Assembly: GCA_049600855.1 (NCBI GenBank)
Contig: JBMYQA010000119.1
Span: forward strand, 1 to 16,194
Length of the DNA: 16,194 nt
Source of the DNA: JBMYQA01 sp049600855
Lineage (GTDB): Bacteria > Bacteroidota > Bacteroidia > Cytophagales > Flammeovirgaceae
Reading direction: 5' to 3'
Every line of letters begins with the position of its first letter. Position 1 is the first letter of the stretch. Below, piece after piece: positions 1-8,720 of the stretch. The translations under genes were made by a program, and so were the position numbers. The notes under the pieces are model-generated. The model searched no databases and was not told the DNA's origin. It saw nothing but the letters and a program-made list of their open reading frames with translations.

Positions 1-165
1 GTGCTAATTTATTCTATGTCTAGACTCCAACTAGTAGCAATCCTTTTATTAAAATTCATTCTATTAAAACAGAATTTATCTAAATCTTACGGTGATAACT
101 TAGCCATAAACTTTTCTTTCACTATTCAAATGGAAAAATAGTGAGTAATCCTATTAATCAAATCA

Positions 166-897
166 ATGGAAGTTGTCATCTTTTTTATCATACAATGGTA
201 TGTTTCGCTGTTTTGCCAGTCCTTTTTTCAGCACCGGTATGCAGCACATCAAGTGTGTATCATGTCCCCTTTTTGGGAGAAGTTTTTTTATATACTCTGC
301 TTTTTGTCTCAAGGTTCATCCTATATTAGTGCTTATGCTTATGGTATTATGCATCGGATGCACCATGTTCATACGGATACGATAGATGACCCTCATTCTC
401 CCGTAAATAGTTCTAACGTTTTTAAATTGATGTGGGATACCAAGGTAAACTATAATCATGTTTTTTTTGAACGTATAGCTATTGCTGAGAATTACCGCAA
501 AAAACTGCCTCAGTGGCAAAACTTTGAACGTTTTGCACATAATTGGGTAACTCGATTTGTTTGGGTAGGAGTATATAGCAGTATTTGGGTGTTTTTTGCC
601 ACAGCATGGTGGCAATGGTTATTATTACCGATGACTATTGCTATGGGGTCATTACAAGGAGCTATAGTCAATTATTTTGCCCACAAGGTGGGCTATCAAA
701 GCTATAAATTGAACAATACGTCAAGAAATCTATTTCCCTTTTTTGATATTTTCTTTTGGGGAGAGGCTTACCACAATAATCATCATAAATTTGCTGGTAG
801 GCCAAATCATGCCATCCAGTGGTTTGAGTACGATCCATTATATAGTGTCATGCAGGTCATGAATTTCTTAACAATCATTCGTTTAAAGAAAGCTTAG
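166..897 (+). CDS. Membrane acyl-CoA (delta-9 type) fatty acid desaturase
   Basis: A 243-residue di-iron membrane desaturase, the family that introduces a cis double bond into acyl chains and so sets membrane fluidity. All three histidine boxes are visible: HRYAAH (residues 23-28, HxxxxH), HRMHH (63-67, HxxHH) and HNNHH (203-207), with a further His in FAHK (about 173). Hydrophobic segments lie at about 1-20, 38-60, 130-157 and 185-200. The length suits the short bacterial acyl-CoA desaturases, which lack a fused cytochrome b5. The start is ATG166; the nearest upstream in-frame ATG (130) reaches TAG after three codons. It stands alone, with a 299-bp gap before the next gene. Assignment to the desaturase family is firm. 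The delta-9 position and acyl-CoA substrate are inferred from the family; an acyl-lipid substrate is possible. Confidence 0.9.
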   Translation: MEVVIFFIIQWYVSLFCQSFFQHRYAAHQVCIMSPFWEKFFYILCFLSQGSSYISAYAYGIMHRMHHVHTDTIDDPHSPVNSSNVFKLMWDTKVNYNHVFFERIAIAENYRKKLPQWQNFERFAHNWVTRFVWVGVYSSIWVFFATAWWQWLLLPMTIAMGSLQGAIVNYFAHKVGYQSYKLNNTSRNLFPFFDIFFWGEAYHNNHHKFAGRPNHAIQWFEYDPLYSVMQVMNFLTIIRLKKA

Positions 898-1196
898 GAA
901 CTTTTAATGAGTAGTTTTAAAGCTTAAAGTTATTTTCAAAATTGAATGGATAGTATATCTCTGATAACTATTTGTTTAAATTTGATTATATTAATTCATC
1001 GAACTTGTTTAAAATAGAGTCTTTTGCCTGCAAATTGCTCATTTGTTTTTATACTTCTTTCATTTTTTTTTAACGGGATCCCTCGGCAAGAATTACCATT
1101 ATTTGCGAAAAAAATGGATGATGTAACTTCAAATGAGCTCATTTTCGGTTCGAAATCCTTTACTTTAAATAAGAGTTCATCATCAAAACGTAAAAC
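898..1196. other. Intergenic region, probable cold-shock leader
   Basis: About 300 AT-rich bases between the desaturase and the cold-shock gene. I see no coding potential. One ORF that starts here and runs into the cold-shock gene is an out-of-frame shadow of its Lys-rich start. The region holds T-rich runs near 1052-1072 and a GGGATCCC palindrome near 1077. A promoter and a long 5' leader for the downstream gene probably lie here, since cold-shock genes often have structured leaders, but I found no clean TAnnTTTG element. Confidence 0.3.
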
Positions 1197-1634
1197 ATGG
1201 CAGATAGTTTCAACAAGAAAGAAAGAGCAAAGAAGAAACAGAAAAGAAAACAAGAAAAAGCGGAGAGGAAGAAACAAAGGCAGTTAGAAGGGAAAGATAC
1301 AGAAGCGTTTGTGTATTTAGATGAAAATGGAAATTTTACAAGTACTCCACCTGATCTAAGCAAAAAGAAAGAAATAAAGTTGGATGATATCAACATCAGC
1401 ACCCCTAAAAATTCAGAACTAAAAAATGAAAGTTTTGAACGAGAGGGATATATGAAGTTTTATAATGAAGAAAAACGCTTTGGTTTTATTATTGAAAAAG
1501 AAACAGATCAAGATTATTTTGTGCATGAAGATAATTTAATTGACAATGTAAAAACCAAAGATAAAGTAGTATTTGAAATAGGAACTGGCCCTAGAGGGTT
1601 GGTGGCAGTAAATGTAAAGTTGTTAAAAAAGTAA
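1197..1634 (+). CDS. Cold-shock-domain protein with basic N-terminal extension
   Basis: A 145-residue protein. The C-terminal 63 residues (about 83-145) form a cold-shock domain, an OB fold binding single-stranded nucleic acid. It has RNP1 KRFGFI at 93-98 and RNP2 DYFVHE at 106-111. The first 30 residues are almost all Lys, Arg, Glu and Gln (KKERAKKKQKRKQEKAERKK), probably a charged helix that adds nonspecific RNA or ribosome contacts. A linker of about 45 residues follows. Similar long CspA-type proteins are common in Bacteroidota, whereas classical CspA has about 70 residues. The likely role is RNA chaperone or translation modulator. It is monocistronic and convergent with the AsmA-family gene, with a large hairpin between them. 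Domain assignment is firm; cold induction is inferred. Confidence 0.85.
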   Translation: MADSFNKKERAKKKQKRKQEKAERKKQRQLEGKDTEAFVYLDENGNFTSTPPDLSKKKEIKLDDINISTPKNSELKNESFEREGYMKFYNEEKRFGFIIEKETDQDYFVHEDNLIDNVKTKDKVVFEIGTGPRGLVAVNVKLLKK

Positions 1635-1673
1635 GGGAAGGGAGAGTTACATGCTAGGGAATGTAAAATAGCA

Positions 1674-1726
1674 GTAATTCTCACTTTGAATTTGTCTAGC
1701 ATTAGACAAGTTCAAAGTGAGATTAC
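1674..1726. terminator. Long inverted repeat between convergent genes
   Basis: The arms are 1674-1698 and 1703-1726, with a 4-base loop GCAT. They pair over about 24 bp, with one extra T and one mismatch (T versus C). The hairpin sits 40 bp after the cold-shock stop and 30 bp after the AsmA-family stop on the other strand. Its position fits a bidirectional terminator, but no clear T tract follows on either strand, so it may instead be an RNA 3'-end stabiliser or a small repetitive element. Confidence 0.6.
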
Positions 1727-1755
1727 GGGGAATGAGGTCAAGCACTTACTTCATT

Positions 1756-4698
1756 TTACCCATCGTCCTTCTTTTTCTTCTTGAATGGGAATTTATCTTT
1801 CAAGTCTTTGAGCTGATTCTTTGCACTGTCTAATTTGTCTTTGCCAGGGGTTGTTTTTGTACTGTCTTTTCCAGTAATCAAGTTGCCCAAAGCATCTTTT
1901 GCACCTTCCTTCAAATCATCCTTTAACTTGTCTTTTTCCTCATCAATCTTGTCTTTTACGGCATCCTTCAGTGCATCTTGATTTTTATTCAGTTTCACCG
2001 ATGGGGCATTGTACATCCCTGCTACGTCAAAGGTAAGCGGTATTGTCGTTTTGCCTGTGAGTGCCTGATATTGTTGCTGTAATTGAGGGCTGAGTTTATC
2101 AGTAGGTACTTCTACTTTTACATCGTAATCTAAAGAACCATCTAGGCCAGAAGCTCCACCCACATTGGCTTCAAAACCAGCAATTTTTAATGGAAATGGC
2201 TTGATATTGACTTTACCATCCTTAATATTCCATTTGAAATCAATATCCTTTAAACGTGGGTTATTGAGTTCTTTAATGCCAGATAGTACTCCAATTCGTT
2301 CTAATATCGGCATGCCTTTTTGAACCATCGCATCCGTTACTTTCAAATCTCCGTTGCCTGAAAGACTGCTCATAATGGGCATTAAATCATTTCCTAAAAT
2401 GCCTGATATACTTAAATTAGTTGAGGCGATGCCATCCATATGCTGTGCAATGGGTGCCATTTGTTGAATGGAAGCATAGCTCTGGTAAGCTTTCAAAATA
2501 GGAAATGATTTGATATTTAAGCCAAAATCAAACTTAGGCGCTTTTAAATCACGTGGGTCGTAGCTGCCATTACTTACAAATTGCCCGCCTAGCATTCCAA
2601 ATACTAAACCGTTCATCTGGATGATGCCATCGCGAATAACGATTTGCCCATTTAAGTCATTCAAATTGAGGTTTTCATAAATGAGCTTATCAATTTTGGC
2701 ATCGAGTATAAAATCAATATTCTTGGGCACTTCAATTACACCATATTCACCTTCTTCTTCACTCACCTCTTCTCCTGATTCATCTACCATCCACTCATTG
2801 GTGTTGAAGGTTTTAGAGATAAAGGTGAGATTCCCTTTCACCTTTTCATCTTTTAGCACATAAGCCAAATAGTTAGAGATAGAACCTTTTAAGTCAATAT
2901 CACTTTTTCCAAGCGTCCCTTGATAGTTTGACAGGGAGATGGCCTGAGGGCTGAACGTCATGACGGCATTTTTAATGGTAGCCCCCTGCGGCAAGTCGGC
3001 ACTTGAATACGCAAAGTCTTTTAAGGTCATTGAGCCGCTTGTTGGTAATTTCTCGTAGCGCTCGGCATCAATATCAGACATTTTGCCTTTGGTATGAATG
3101 TCTGCTTTCACATGACCTGCTAAGTGTGTACCAGGCATGGGGTAAAGTTGCTCAACGAGGTCTAAATCCATTTCCCCCGACACATCCAAGTCATAAGCAA
3201 TATCGTCTAAATTAGAAACATGACCAGTAGCACTCAGTGGCTTACCATCCATTTCTAACGTCGCGGTGTCAATACTCAATTTGAAATCAGCCATTTTGCC
3301 TGAGCTATTTTTGGCATTCGCAACAAAATTAATCTTCTCCATCGGAATGGGATACGCCAAGGATTTCACATAACCATCTGTCAAACGCATATCGGCATCA
3401 ATGGTCGGGATACTGCTTTTTTTCTCGCTGTACAGTCCTTTCGCTACTACATTCAAACTGTAAACCCCTTTTAACTCTAAGCTATCTATGGGATAAATAT
3501 CCAATAACTCTTCGAGATTTAATTTTGCATTGATATCGGCATCAATGTTGTATTCCTCCAATCCGCGCAGCGACACTTTGCCATGAATGGGATTTGATCC
3601 AAAATCGAGGTGGAACTTCTTGACATCAACAAGCATATTATCCAAATTTCCATCACTCGCATCCACTTTCATATCAATTTGGACATTCTTCACTTCGCTA
3701 GGCAAATCGGGATAGCGGAATTTACCATCTTTTACCCCTAAATTCAACATAAATCCAGGCAACTGAGTTTCGGTATATTTCCCATCTACTGATCCATTAA
3801 AGGTAAGCGAACCTTCCGTTTTTAAATCTTCAAAATCTTCTAAAAAGATGGCTGGAATTAGCGAAAGTAAACTTTTAAATGTGCTTTCCTTACTCGCAAA
3901 GTCTACATCCATTTCTATCGTTTCTTCCAGCATTTTCACATAACCGTCAAACGAAAGCCCAAAATCATTGAGTTTCAGTTGGTTTTCTTTGAAGGTATAA
4001 ATGGAGGCAGGCATGTCAATGCCCAAGATCATATCGGCCTCTAGCTTACTTTTCTTGATGTAGCTGATTCCGTCATAATTAGCTGTCAGTTGCTCAATTG
4101 CCGTATTGAGTTTTAAGTCGTAATTGTCTTGGGTGATGTCTCCGCTTCCCGTATGATTGAGGCCCTCAATATCCAACAAAAAAGGAAGGGTGTGATCATC
4201 GTAGATGACTTTTCCATCAATAATTTCCCAATGATCAATGGCAAGGCTGAAACCTTCATCGGCTTGTGGCTCTGTGGGCGTTTCTTCTTCAGCACCTCCT
4301 TTGTAAATATCGTAATTGGCTTTCCCATCTTTCAACACTTTTACGAAGAAGTTGGGCTGATCAATGGTAATACCTGCAATTTCAATTTGATCGCCAAACA
4401 ACACCTTTTTGATATCCAATTCAATATTCAGTTGGTTGATATCCGCTAAGGTATCGTTTTCAAAAGCCCCTTTTCCAACCACGCCAAAGTCGCCCAATTG
4501 AACCGTGAGGTTGGGGAAGTCTTTAAATAAGGTTAAATCGAACTGATCGGCATCGAAATATACAGTAGCATCCAAGTTTTCTTCCAATTTCTGATCGATC
4601 AGTGCTTTGATGTCATCTTTAAAAAAGATGGGAATTGCCGCTGCTGTGATGACTAAAAGTAGAAGAATGCTCAGTAAAACAATTAGAAACTTTCTCAT
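1756..4698 (-). CDS. AsmA-family envelope protein
   Basis: A 980-residue protein with one N-terminal membrane anchor (MRKFLIVLLSILLLLVITAA) followed by a long, repetitive beta-rich periplasmic region. Runs such as LNIELDIKKVLFGDQIEIAG, and later blocks of the type 'dG.l.m..G..fGm.gG.f...G.yd', are typical of the AsmA-like C-terminal region. The last 75 or so residues are Lys/Asp/Glu-rich (DALKDAVKDKIDEEKDKLKD) and end in KKKKKDDG, a probable charged or coiled tail. AsmA/TamB-superfamily proteins are proposed to bridge the inner and outer membranes and move phospholipids or assist outer-membrane assembly. That role is family knowledge and is not shown here. It lies 84 bp downstream of the GT39 gene on the same strand, so cotranscription is possible. 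The length is normal for Bacteroidota AsmA proteins. Confidence 0.8.
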   Translation of the reverse strand: MRKFLIVLLSILLLLVITAAAIPIFFKDDIKALIDQKLEENLDATVYFDADQFDLTLFKDFPNLTVQLGDFGVVGKGAFENDTLADINQLNIELDIKKVLFGDQIEIAGITIDQPNFFVKVLKDGKANYDIYKGGAEEETPTEPQADEGFSLAIDHWEIIDGKVIYDDHTLPFLLDIEGLNHTGSGDITQDNYDLKLNTAIEQLTANYDGISYIKKSKLEADMILGIDMPASIYTFKENQLKLNDFGLSFDGYVKMLEETIEMDVDFASKESTFKSLLSLIPAIFLEDFEDLKTEGSLTFNGSVDGKYTETQLPGFMLNLGVKDGKFRYPDLPSEVKNVQIDMKVDASDGNLDNMLVDVKKFHLDFGSNPIHGKVSLRGLEEYNIDADINAKLNLEELLDIYPIDSLELKGVYSLNVVAKGLYSEKKSSIPTIDADMRLTDGYVKSLAYPIPMEKINFVANAKNSSGKMADFKLSIDTATLEMDGKPLSATGHVSNLDDIAYDLDVSGEMDLDLVEQLYPMPGTHLAGHVKADIHTKGKMSDIDAERYEKLPTSGSMTLKDFAYSSADLPQGATIKNAVMTFSPQAISLSNYQGTLGKSDIDLKGSISNYLAYVLKDEKVKGNLTFISKTFNTNEWMVDESGEEVSEEEGEYGVIEVPKNIDFILDAKIDKLIYENLNLNDLNGQIVIRDGIIQMNGLVFGMLGGQFVSNGSYDPRDLKAPKFDFGLNIKSFPILKAYQSYASIQQMAPIAQHMDGIASTNLSISGILGNDLMPIMSSLSGNGDLKVTDAMVQKGMPILERIGVLSGIKELNNPRLKDIDFKWNIKDGKVNIKPFPLKIAGFEANVGGASGLDGSLDYDVKVEVPTDKLSPQLQQQYQALTGKTTIPLTFDVAGMYNAPSVKLNKNQDALKDAVKDKIDEEKDKLKDDLKEGAKDALGNLITGKDSTKTTPGKDKLDSAKNQLKDLKDKFPFKKKKKDDG

Positions 4699-4782
4699 TT
4701 TGGTTTAGTTTTCAGGGAGTTTGTCTAAAATACGCTTTTTTGGAGGGAAAACGAACTGATTTTCAACAAGCTCAATGTGTTC

Positions 4783-6363
4783 TTACTTCTTTATTCGAAA
4801 TACCATGGAGTTTCCAGGCTCAAATAGGTTCTTTTTCTCATGAAGTAATTCAAATTGATCTGTTTCAACCGCTTCTTTTAATACATTCCAGTGTTTTTGA
4901 AAGGTGATTAAAATAACCTCTTCTTGGCTATTCCGAATTTCATTCATTAAATCTGACACTTCCAAAATTCGAGGAATGGGTTGCTGAATGTAGAAGGCAT
5001 AAGAAGGATTAAACCCTCTAAAAGCCACTATTTTTTTACTGTGGTCGAAATGCTGAAGCCCTTCAGAAACGGGGTTGAGCTGATCTACCTTGGGGAATGC
5101 GATGTAGAATATGGTTAGCGACCCCACCATAAAAGTAGCGGCCATGCTCCAAAAGCTGGCTTTCCATTGTTTTTGAATGCTAAAATAGCCCGTCATGAGG
5201 GCAATAATGGTCATGGGCACAAAATAAACCCATAACACATTAAGGTGAGCTAGTGATTTTTCTTGCGGTAAACCAAAGTAAATGCCCAGTGGAAAACCCA
5301 AGGCAATCAACACAAATAGTCCAAAGCTGATGCCATGCCATTGAAATTTAGTTTCTCGGTGAATTACTTTTTTGAGGAAATAACCCAACAAAATAGCCAT
5401 AAAGGGTAGGCTTGGACTGGTATAACTGGGTAACTTTGTCCGAGAAATGGCAAAAAATGTAGCAAAAGTAACTACCGTTAATAAGGCGAGCAGTAATAAC
5501 CGTTGCTCTCGATCTTTCCAACCATGAACAAATGCTTGAGGGGCAAATACTGAAAATGGCAAGGTACCTGACAGAATGAAAATTAAGGGCATCAGAAAGA
5601 AACCACCATGACCTTCCATCGTATTGGTAAAACGCTGCATATTGTGTTTAAAGAAAAAGCCATATGTCCATTCGCCATCAGACTGTACATGCACGGCAAT
5701 GTACCAAGGCAAAGCAATTGCTAAGAAAAGCGCAATGCCTCTCAAATCGAGAATGCTGAATATTTTCTTCCAAGAAAAGGTTTTACTGATAAAAATGTAA
5801 GCTAACACAATTACCCCAGGTAGGGCAATTGCTACAGGTCCTTTAGAAAGTACGGCTAAGGCAATGCTCACATAAAATAACCAGAGCCACTTTTGACCAT
5901 GCCCTTGATCAAATAGTAAAAAACAAAATAAGGTGGCCGTTACAAAAAAGATGAGGTAAGGGTCGGGTACTGCCAGATGGAATTGCACCGCGACTTGCAG
6001 CGAGGCGGCTAATACTAAAGCGGCATAAACAGCGGTATCCTTATCGAGTAATTTGCGCGATGCAAAATAGGTAATGGCCACCGTTAACAAGCCAAAAATA
6101 GCTGAGAAGAACCGAGCGGCAAACTCATTAGAACCAAATAGCGCATAAGCCACCGACATGAAATAATAGTGCAACGGGGGTTTATCGGTACGTAATTCAT
6201 CATTAAATGTAGGCACAATAAAATCGCCCTTATCGTACATTTCCCATGCACAAGTAGCATTTTTGGCCTCATCTAAAATGTAAATGGAATAGCCCCAAAT
6301 ATTTGCAGTATACAAAACGGCAGCAAGGCCAATAATGACTAAAAATCGTTTGTCCAATTTCAT
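4783..6363 (-). CDS. GT39-family glycosyltransferase (ArnT/PMT-like), multi-pass membrane
   Basis: A 526-residue polytopic protein with about eleven hydrophobic segments and a soluble C-terminal part of roughly 100 residues. The N-terminal helix is followed by YILDEAKNA (Asp31-Glu32, the position of the catalytic acidic pair in ArnT/PMT enzymes) and by RTDKPPLHYYF (about 58-68), a hallmark of the PMT_2 / GT39 group. Such enzymes take a sugar from an undecaprenyl-phosphate carrier at the periplasmic face and transfer it to lipid A, glycans or proteins. The acceptor here is unknown. The divergent neighbour is a polyprenyl-phosphate GT2 enzyme, a plausible supplier of the donor. The AsmA-family gene follows in the same orientation. 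Family placement is firm; substrate is not inferable. Confidence 0.85.
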   Translation of the reverse strand: MKLDKRFLVIIGLAAVLYTANIWGYSIYILDEAKNATCAWEMYDKGDFIVPTFNDELRTDKPPLHYYFMSVAYALFGSNEFAARFFSAIFGLLTVAITYFASRKLLDKDTAVYAALVLAASLQVAVQFHLAVPDPYLIFFVTATLFCFLLFDQGHGQKWLWLFYVSIALAVLSKGPVAIALPGVIVLAYIFISKTFSWKKIFSILDLRGIALFLAIALPWYIAVHVQSDGEWTYGFFFKHNMQRFTNTMEGHGGFFLMPLIFILSGTLPFSVFAPQAFVHGWKDREQRLLLLALLTVVTFATFFAISRTKLPSYTSPSLPFMAILLGYFLKKVIHRETKFQWHGISFGLFVLIALGFPLGIYFGLPQEKSLAHLNVLWVYFVPMTIIALMTGYFSIQKQWKASFWSMAATFMVGSLTIFYIAFPKVDQLNPVSEGLQHFDHSKKIVAFRGFNPSYAFYIQQPIPRILEVSDLMNEIRNSQEEVILITFQKHWNVLKEAVETDQFELLHEKKNLFEPGNSMVFRIKK

Positions 6364-6406
6364 TCTTATCGGATAGTTTATAGGCGCACATGCTGTGTTT
6401 TTGTAA

Positions 6407-6440
6407 TTAAAGGCAGTTGATTGAAGCTTGTTGCCTTTAA
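6407..6440. promoter_or_regulatory. Perfect 9-bp inverted repeat in the divergent promoter region
   Basis: TTAAAGGCA (6407-6415) and TGCCTTTAA (6432-6440) are exact reverse complements separated by 16 bases. The repeat lies between the GT39 start and the GT2 promoter, 21 bp before the -33-like TTTG. It could be an operator controlling both divergent glycosyltransferase genes or simply a hairpin. No regulator is encoded nearby. Confidence 0.35.
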
Positions 6441-6461
6441 AAATAAAATCTAAACATGCGC

Positions 6462-6489
6462 TTTGCTTTCAGTAGAAGCATTACTTTTG
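6462..6489 (+). promoter_or_regulatory. Bacteroidota-type promoter for the GT2 gene
   Basis: TTTG (6462-6465) and TACTTTTG (6482-6489) are separated by 16 bases. The second is a perfect match to the Bacteroidota -7 consensus TAnnTTTG; the spacing is slightly short. Transcription would begin near 6495, after the ATG at 6456, which rules out that upstream start and supports the ATG at 6561. Confidence 0.6.
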
Positions 6490-6560
6490 CAGCAAAATTA
6501 ATGGAATTAATAGCACTATGCTTATTTGTTCTAATTATTAAAAGGCATAATTTCCTTGCT

Positions 6561-7517
6561 ATGAAGAAAATATCTGTAGTCATTACCCTGTTGAATGAGG
6601 AAGATAACATTGCGCCTCTTTTAGAGAAGCTACATGCAGCACTTGTTGGATTTGATTATGAGATCATTTTGGTAGACGATGGTTCTACAGATGATACGGT
6701 GAAAAATATCAAGGAATTGGCTAATGAGCGGGTAAAACTGCTAATTTTCTACAAAAACTATGGGCAAACCACCGCCATGTCTGCAGGAATCGATTATGCC
6801 AACGGCGATTACATCATTCCCATGGATGGCGATTTGCAAAATGATCCCGCAGATATACCTGCCATGATTGAGAAGTTGGAAACCGAAGGCTGGGATGTGG
6901 TAGCAGGGTATCGGGAAAATCGTCAGGATGGGATGTTTTTGCGCAAAGTACCCAGTAAAATCGCCAACAGCATCATCCGAAACCTAACGGATGTGCGCAT
7001 CAGGGATTATGGTTGTACCTTAAAGGTATTCAAGAAGGACATTGCCAAAAACTTGGGGCTTTATGGTGAGTTGCACCGCTTCATTCCCGTGTTGGCTCGA
7101 TTACAAGGGGCGAACATCACCGAAATGTCTGTACGACATCATGCTCGAATTCATGGGGTTTCCAAATATGGATTGGGTCGTACCTTCAAGGTAATGAGCG
7201 ATTTGATCTTAATGATTTTCCTGCAAAAATACTTTCAACGCCCAATACACCTGTTTGGTCCAATTGGTTTAGGCTCTTTTGGCTTAGGAATATTAATCAA
7301 TTTTTATTTGTTGATTATCAAGTTACTCGGAAATGATATTGGCGGCAGACCTTTGTTAATATTGGGGGTTACGCTTTTACTTGGCGGGATTCAATTACTT
7401 ACCTTTGGGGTTATTGCAGATATTTTAATGCGTACCTATTATGAAGCTCAAGGAAAGAAAACATATCGGGTACGGGAGGAGTTTATAGGTAGCAAGCAAG
7501 AGAATGCATCACTTTAA
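6561..7517 (+). CDS. GT2 polyprenyl-phosphate glycosyltransferase (DPM/GtrB-like)
   Basis: A 318-residue enzyme. The N-terminal GT-A domain opens with MKKISVVITLLNEEDNI and carries VDDGST (38-43), MDGDLQNDP (88-96, with the DxD-like metal site) and the family signature RDYGCTLKVF (148-157). Two C-terminal transmembrane segments lie at about 233-256 and 265-290. The family transfers a sugar from a nucleotide sugar to undecaprenyl or dolichyl phosphate on the cytoplasmic side. The reading frame is open back to an ATG at 6456, but that adds 35 residues not expected in the family and lies upstream of the predicted transcription start, so I chose 6561. It is divergent from the GT39 gene, suggesting a donor-maker/donor-user pair. 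The next gene begins 12 bp downstream. Which sugar is used is unknown. Confidence 0.87.
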   Translation: MKKISVVITLLNEEDNIAPLLEKLHAALVGFDYEIILVDDGSTDDTVKNIKELANERVKLLIFYKNYGQTTAMSAGIDYANGDYIIPMDGDLQNDPADIPAMIEKLETEGWDVVAGYRENRQDGMFLRKVPSKIANSIIRNLTDVRIRDYGCTLKVFKKDIAKNLGLYGELHRFIPVLARLQGANITEMSVRHHARIHGVSKYGLGRTFKVMSDLILMIFLQKYFQRPIHLFGPIGLGSFGLGILINFYLLIIKLLGNDIGGRPLLILGVTLLLGGIQLLTFGVIADILMRTYYEAQGKKTYRVREEFIGSKQENASL

Positions 7518-7529
7518 TCAATAAAATAC

Positions 7530-7961
7530 ATGTATAGTTTCCTATTATCACTACACTCAGGATTACGCTGGGTAGTATTAGTTGCTTTAGTTGTAAGCGT
7601 GGTTTGGTCGTTCATGGGTTGGTTTGGTAAAAAGCCATTTACTGGTGCAGGCAAAGGACTGCGGTTAGGCACCATGATTTCAACACATATTCAATTCCTG
7701 ACGGGCTTGATCTTATACACCATCAGCCCCATTATCAAAAGCTTTTTGAGTGGTTTCCCAGAAACGATGGGTGATAAAGCGCTCCGTTTTTATGGCATGG
7801 AGCATAGTGTAATGATGCTATTGGCTGTTGTAGTGATTACCATTGGATCGGTTAAAGCTAAAAAGAAAACAGATGATTTGGGTAAATATAAAACCATGGC
7901 AATTTGGTTTTTAGTCGGCTTGGTATTCATCTTAGCAGGTATGCCTTGGGATAGATTCTAG
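7530..7961 (+). CDS. Small four-helix membrane protein with three histidines (cytochrome-b-like)
   Basis: A 143-residue protein with four predicted membrane helices (about 12-31, 47-70, 92-108 and 123-139). It begins 12 bp after the GT2 gene and probably shares its transcript. His residues sit in LHSGLRW (9), STHIQFLTG (53) and MEHSVMM (92), each at a helix start, a spacing that would allow haem ligation. Similar small proteins in Bacteroidota genomes are often labelled 'cytochrome B', to my recollection without experimental support. There is no CxxCH motif, so any haem would be b-type. It ends 24 bp before a strong terminator, closing the operon. Membrane nature is firm; the haem role is inference. 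Confidence 0.7.
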   Translation: MYSFLLSLHSGLRWVVLVALVVSVVWSFMGWFGKKPFTGAGKGLRLGTMISTHIQFLTGLILYTISPIIKSFLSGFPETMGDKALRFYGMEHSVMMLLAVVVITIGSVKAKKKTDDLGKYKTMAIWFLVGLVFILAGMPWDRF

Positions 7962-7984
7962 GCAATTGAATTGGTAAACTATCT

Positions 7985-8025
7985 TTGGGCTATCTTAAAG
8001 TTGACTTTGAGGTAGCCCAATTTTT
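7985..8025 (+). terminator. Rho-independent terminator
   Basis: The stem is TTGGGCTATCTTAAAG pairing with CTTTGAGGTAGCCCAA (7985-8020), including two G-U pairs in RNA and a short loop, followed directly by TTTTT. It lies 24 bp after the stop of the small membrane protein and closes the GT2 operon. Confidence 0.8.
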
Positions 8026-8115
8026 GTTGCATTGATCATAGAAACCTCAATGAGTGCTTGCGAGTAAAGAAGCGCTAATGAAGTGATTAAATACAAAATG
8101 AGTTTGAATAAAAAT

Positions 8116-8463
8116 TTATCGGAAGCGATAGGGCAATGCTTTCACAAATTTGTTCCCATGTTTTTTACTCAAATGATTTACGACAGTTTTATTGTATCGC
8201 TTGATGCCATTTAGTTTCGACGTTTCTACTTGTTCTCCCGTTACCCGCTGAATATTGACCTCAAAGTCATTTTGGAATTGGGTAAAGCCTTGTTTTTCAT
8301 CTTGATTGATCTTGCCGTAAAGTAGTAACTTAATATCTCCTTTTTTAATGTCTTCTTTGGCCGTAAATTGATTGTAATAATTAAATACACCGTAATAATG
8401 TTGGATGGAATAGGTAGAGGAAATAATTAATAAGATGGCAGGTATCCAAATACGTAATTTCAT
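8116..8463 (-). CDS. Small exported protein of unknown function
   Basis: A 115-residue protein. It has an N-terminal hydrophobic segment (MKLRIWIPAILLIISSTYS) that reads as a signal peptide or membrane anchor; there is no lipobox Cys. The rest is basic and soluble: a Lys/Asp-rich stretch (KEDIKKGDIKLLLYGKI), then a region rich in Asn, Lys and Val ending NGIKRYNKTVVNHLSKKHGN. The segment FEVNIQRVTGEQVETSKLNG resembles part of small conserved Bacteroidota proteins of unknown role, but I do not recognise a named family. It is a single gene with 150 bp to the terminator of the opposite operon and 257 bp to the next start. Coding is likely from its length, ATG start and signal-like N-terminus. Confidence 0.6.
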   Translation of the reverse strand: MKLRIWIPAILLIISSTYSIQHYYGVFNYYNQFTAKEDIKKGDIKLLLYGKINQDEKQGFTQFQNDFEVNIQRVTGEQVETSKLNGIKRYNKTVVNHLSKKHGNKFVKALPYRFR

Positions 8464-8720
8464 GACAATTGATTTGATTCGTAATAATTTGGTGCTTTTA
8501 AAACTACGAATAGACTCCTATTTTATGATAAGTCTTTTCGTTTATTGTGATTTTTATCGTGTAAGTAAATAAGAAGAATTGAAATTTTTCGAATGAAGTG
8601 CGTCAAAATGCATAATTAATGTATAAAAAAAGTGGGAATTCATCGAAGCTGATTTATGCAAACGGTTTCATTCCCTGTTAATGAGTAATATTCAAGTATT
8701 TATTAGAATAATCCTAAAGT

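Noticed and set aside
316..615. A 99-codon minus-strand ORF inside the desaturase
   Set aside because: It is antisense to three clear histidine-box regions of a real gene and shows no family features.
1024..1287. An 87-codon plus-strand ORF overlapping the start of the cold-shock gene
   Set aside because: Its Lys/Arg-rich end is the shifted reading of the cold-shock N-terminus; it has no domain of its own.
6456..6560. A 35-codon N-terminal extension of the GT2 gene starting at ATG 6456
   Set aside because: A TACTTTTG promoter element lies inside it, and the family starts at the strand MKKISVVI, so the real start is 6561.
8499..8506. TAGTTTTA as a -7 element for the small exported protein on the minus strand
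   Set aside because: It has one mismatch to TAnnTTTG and no TTTG at the right distance upstream, so the support is too weak to list as a promoter.
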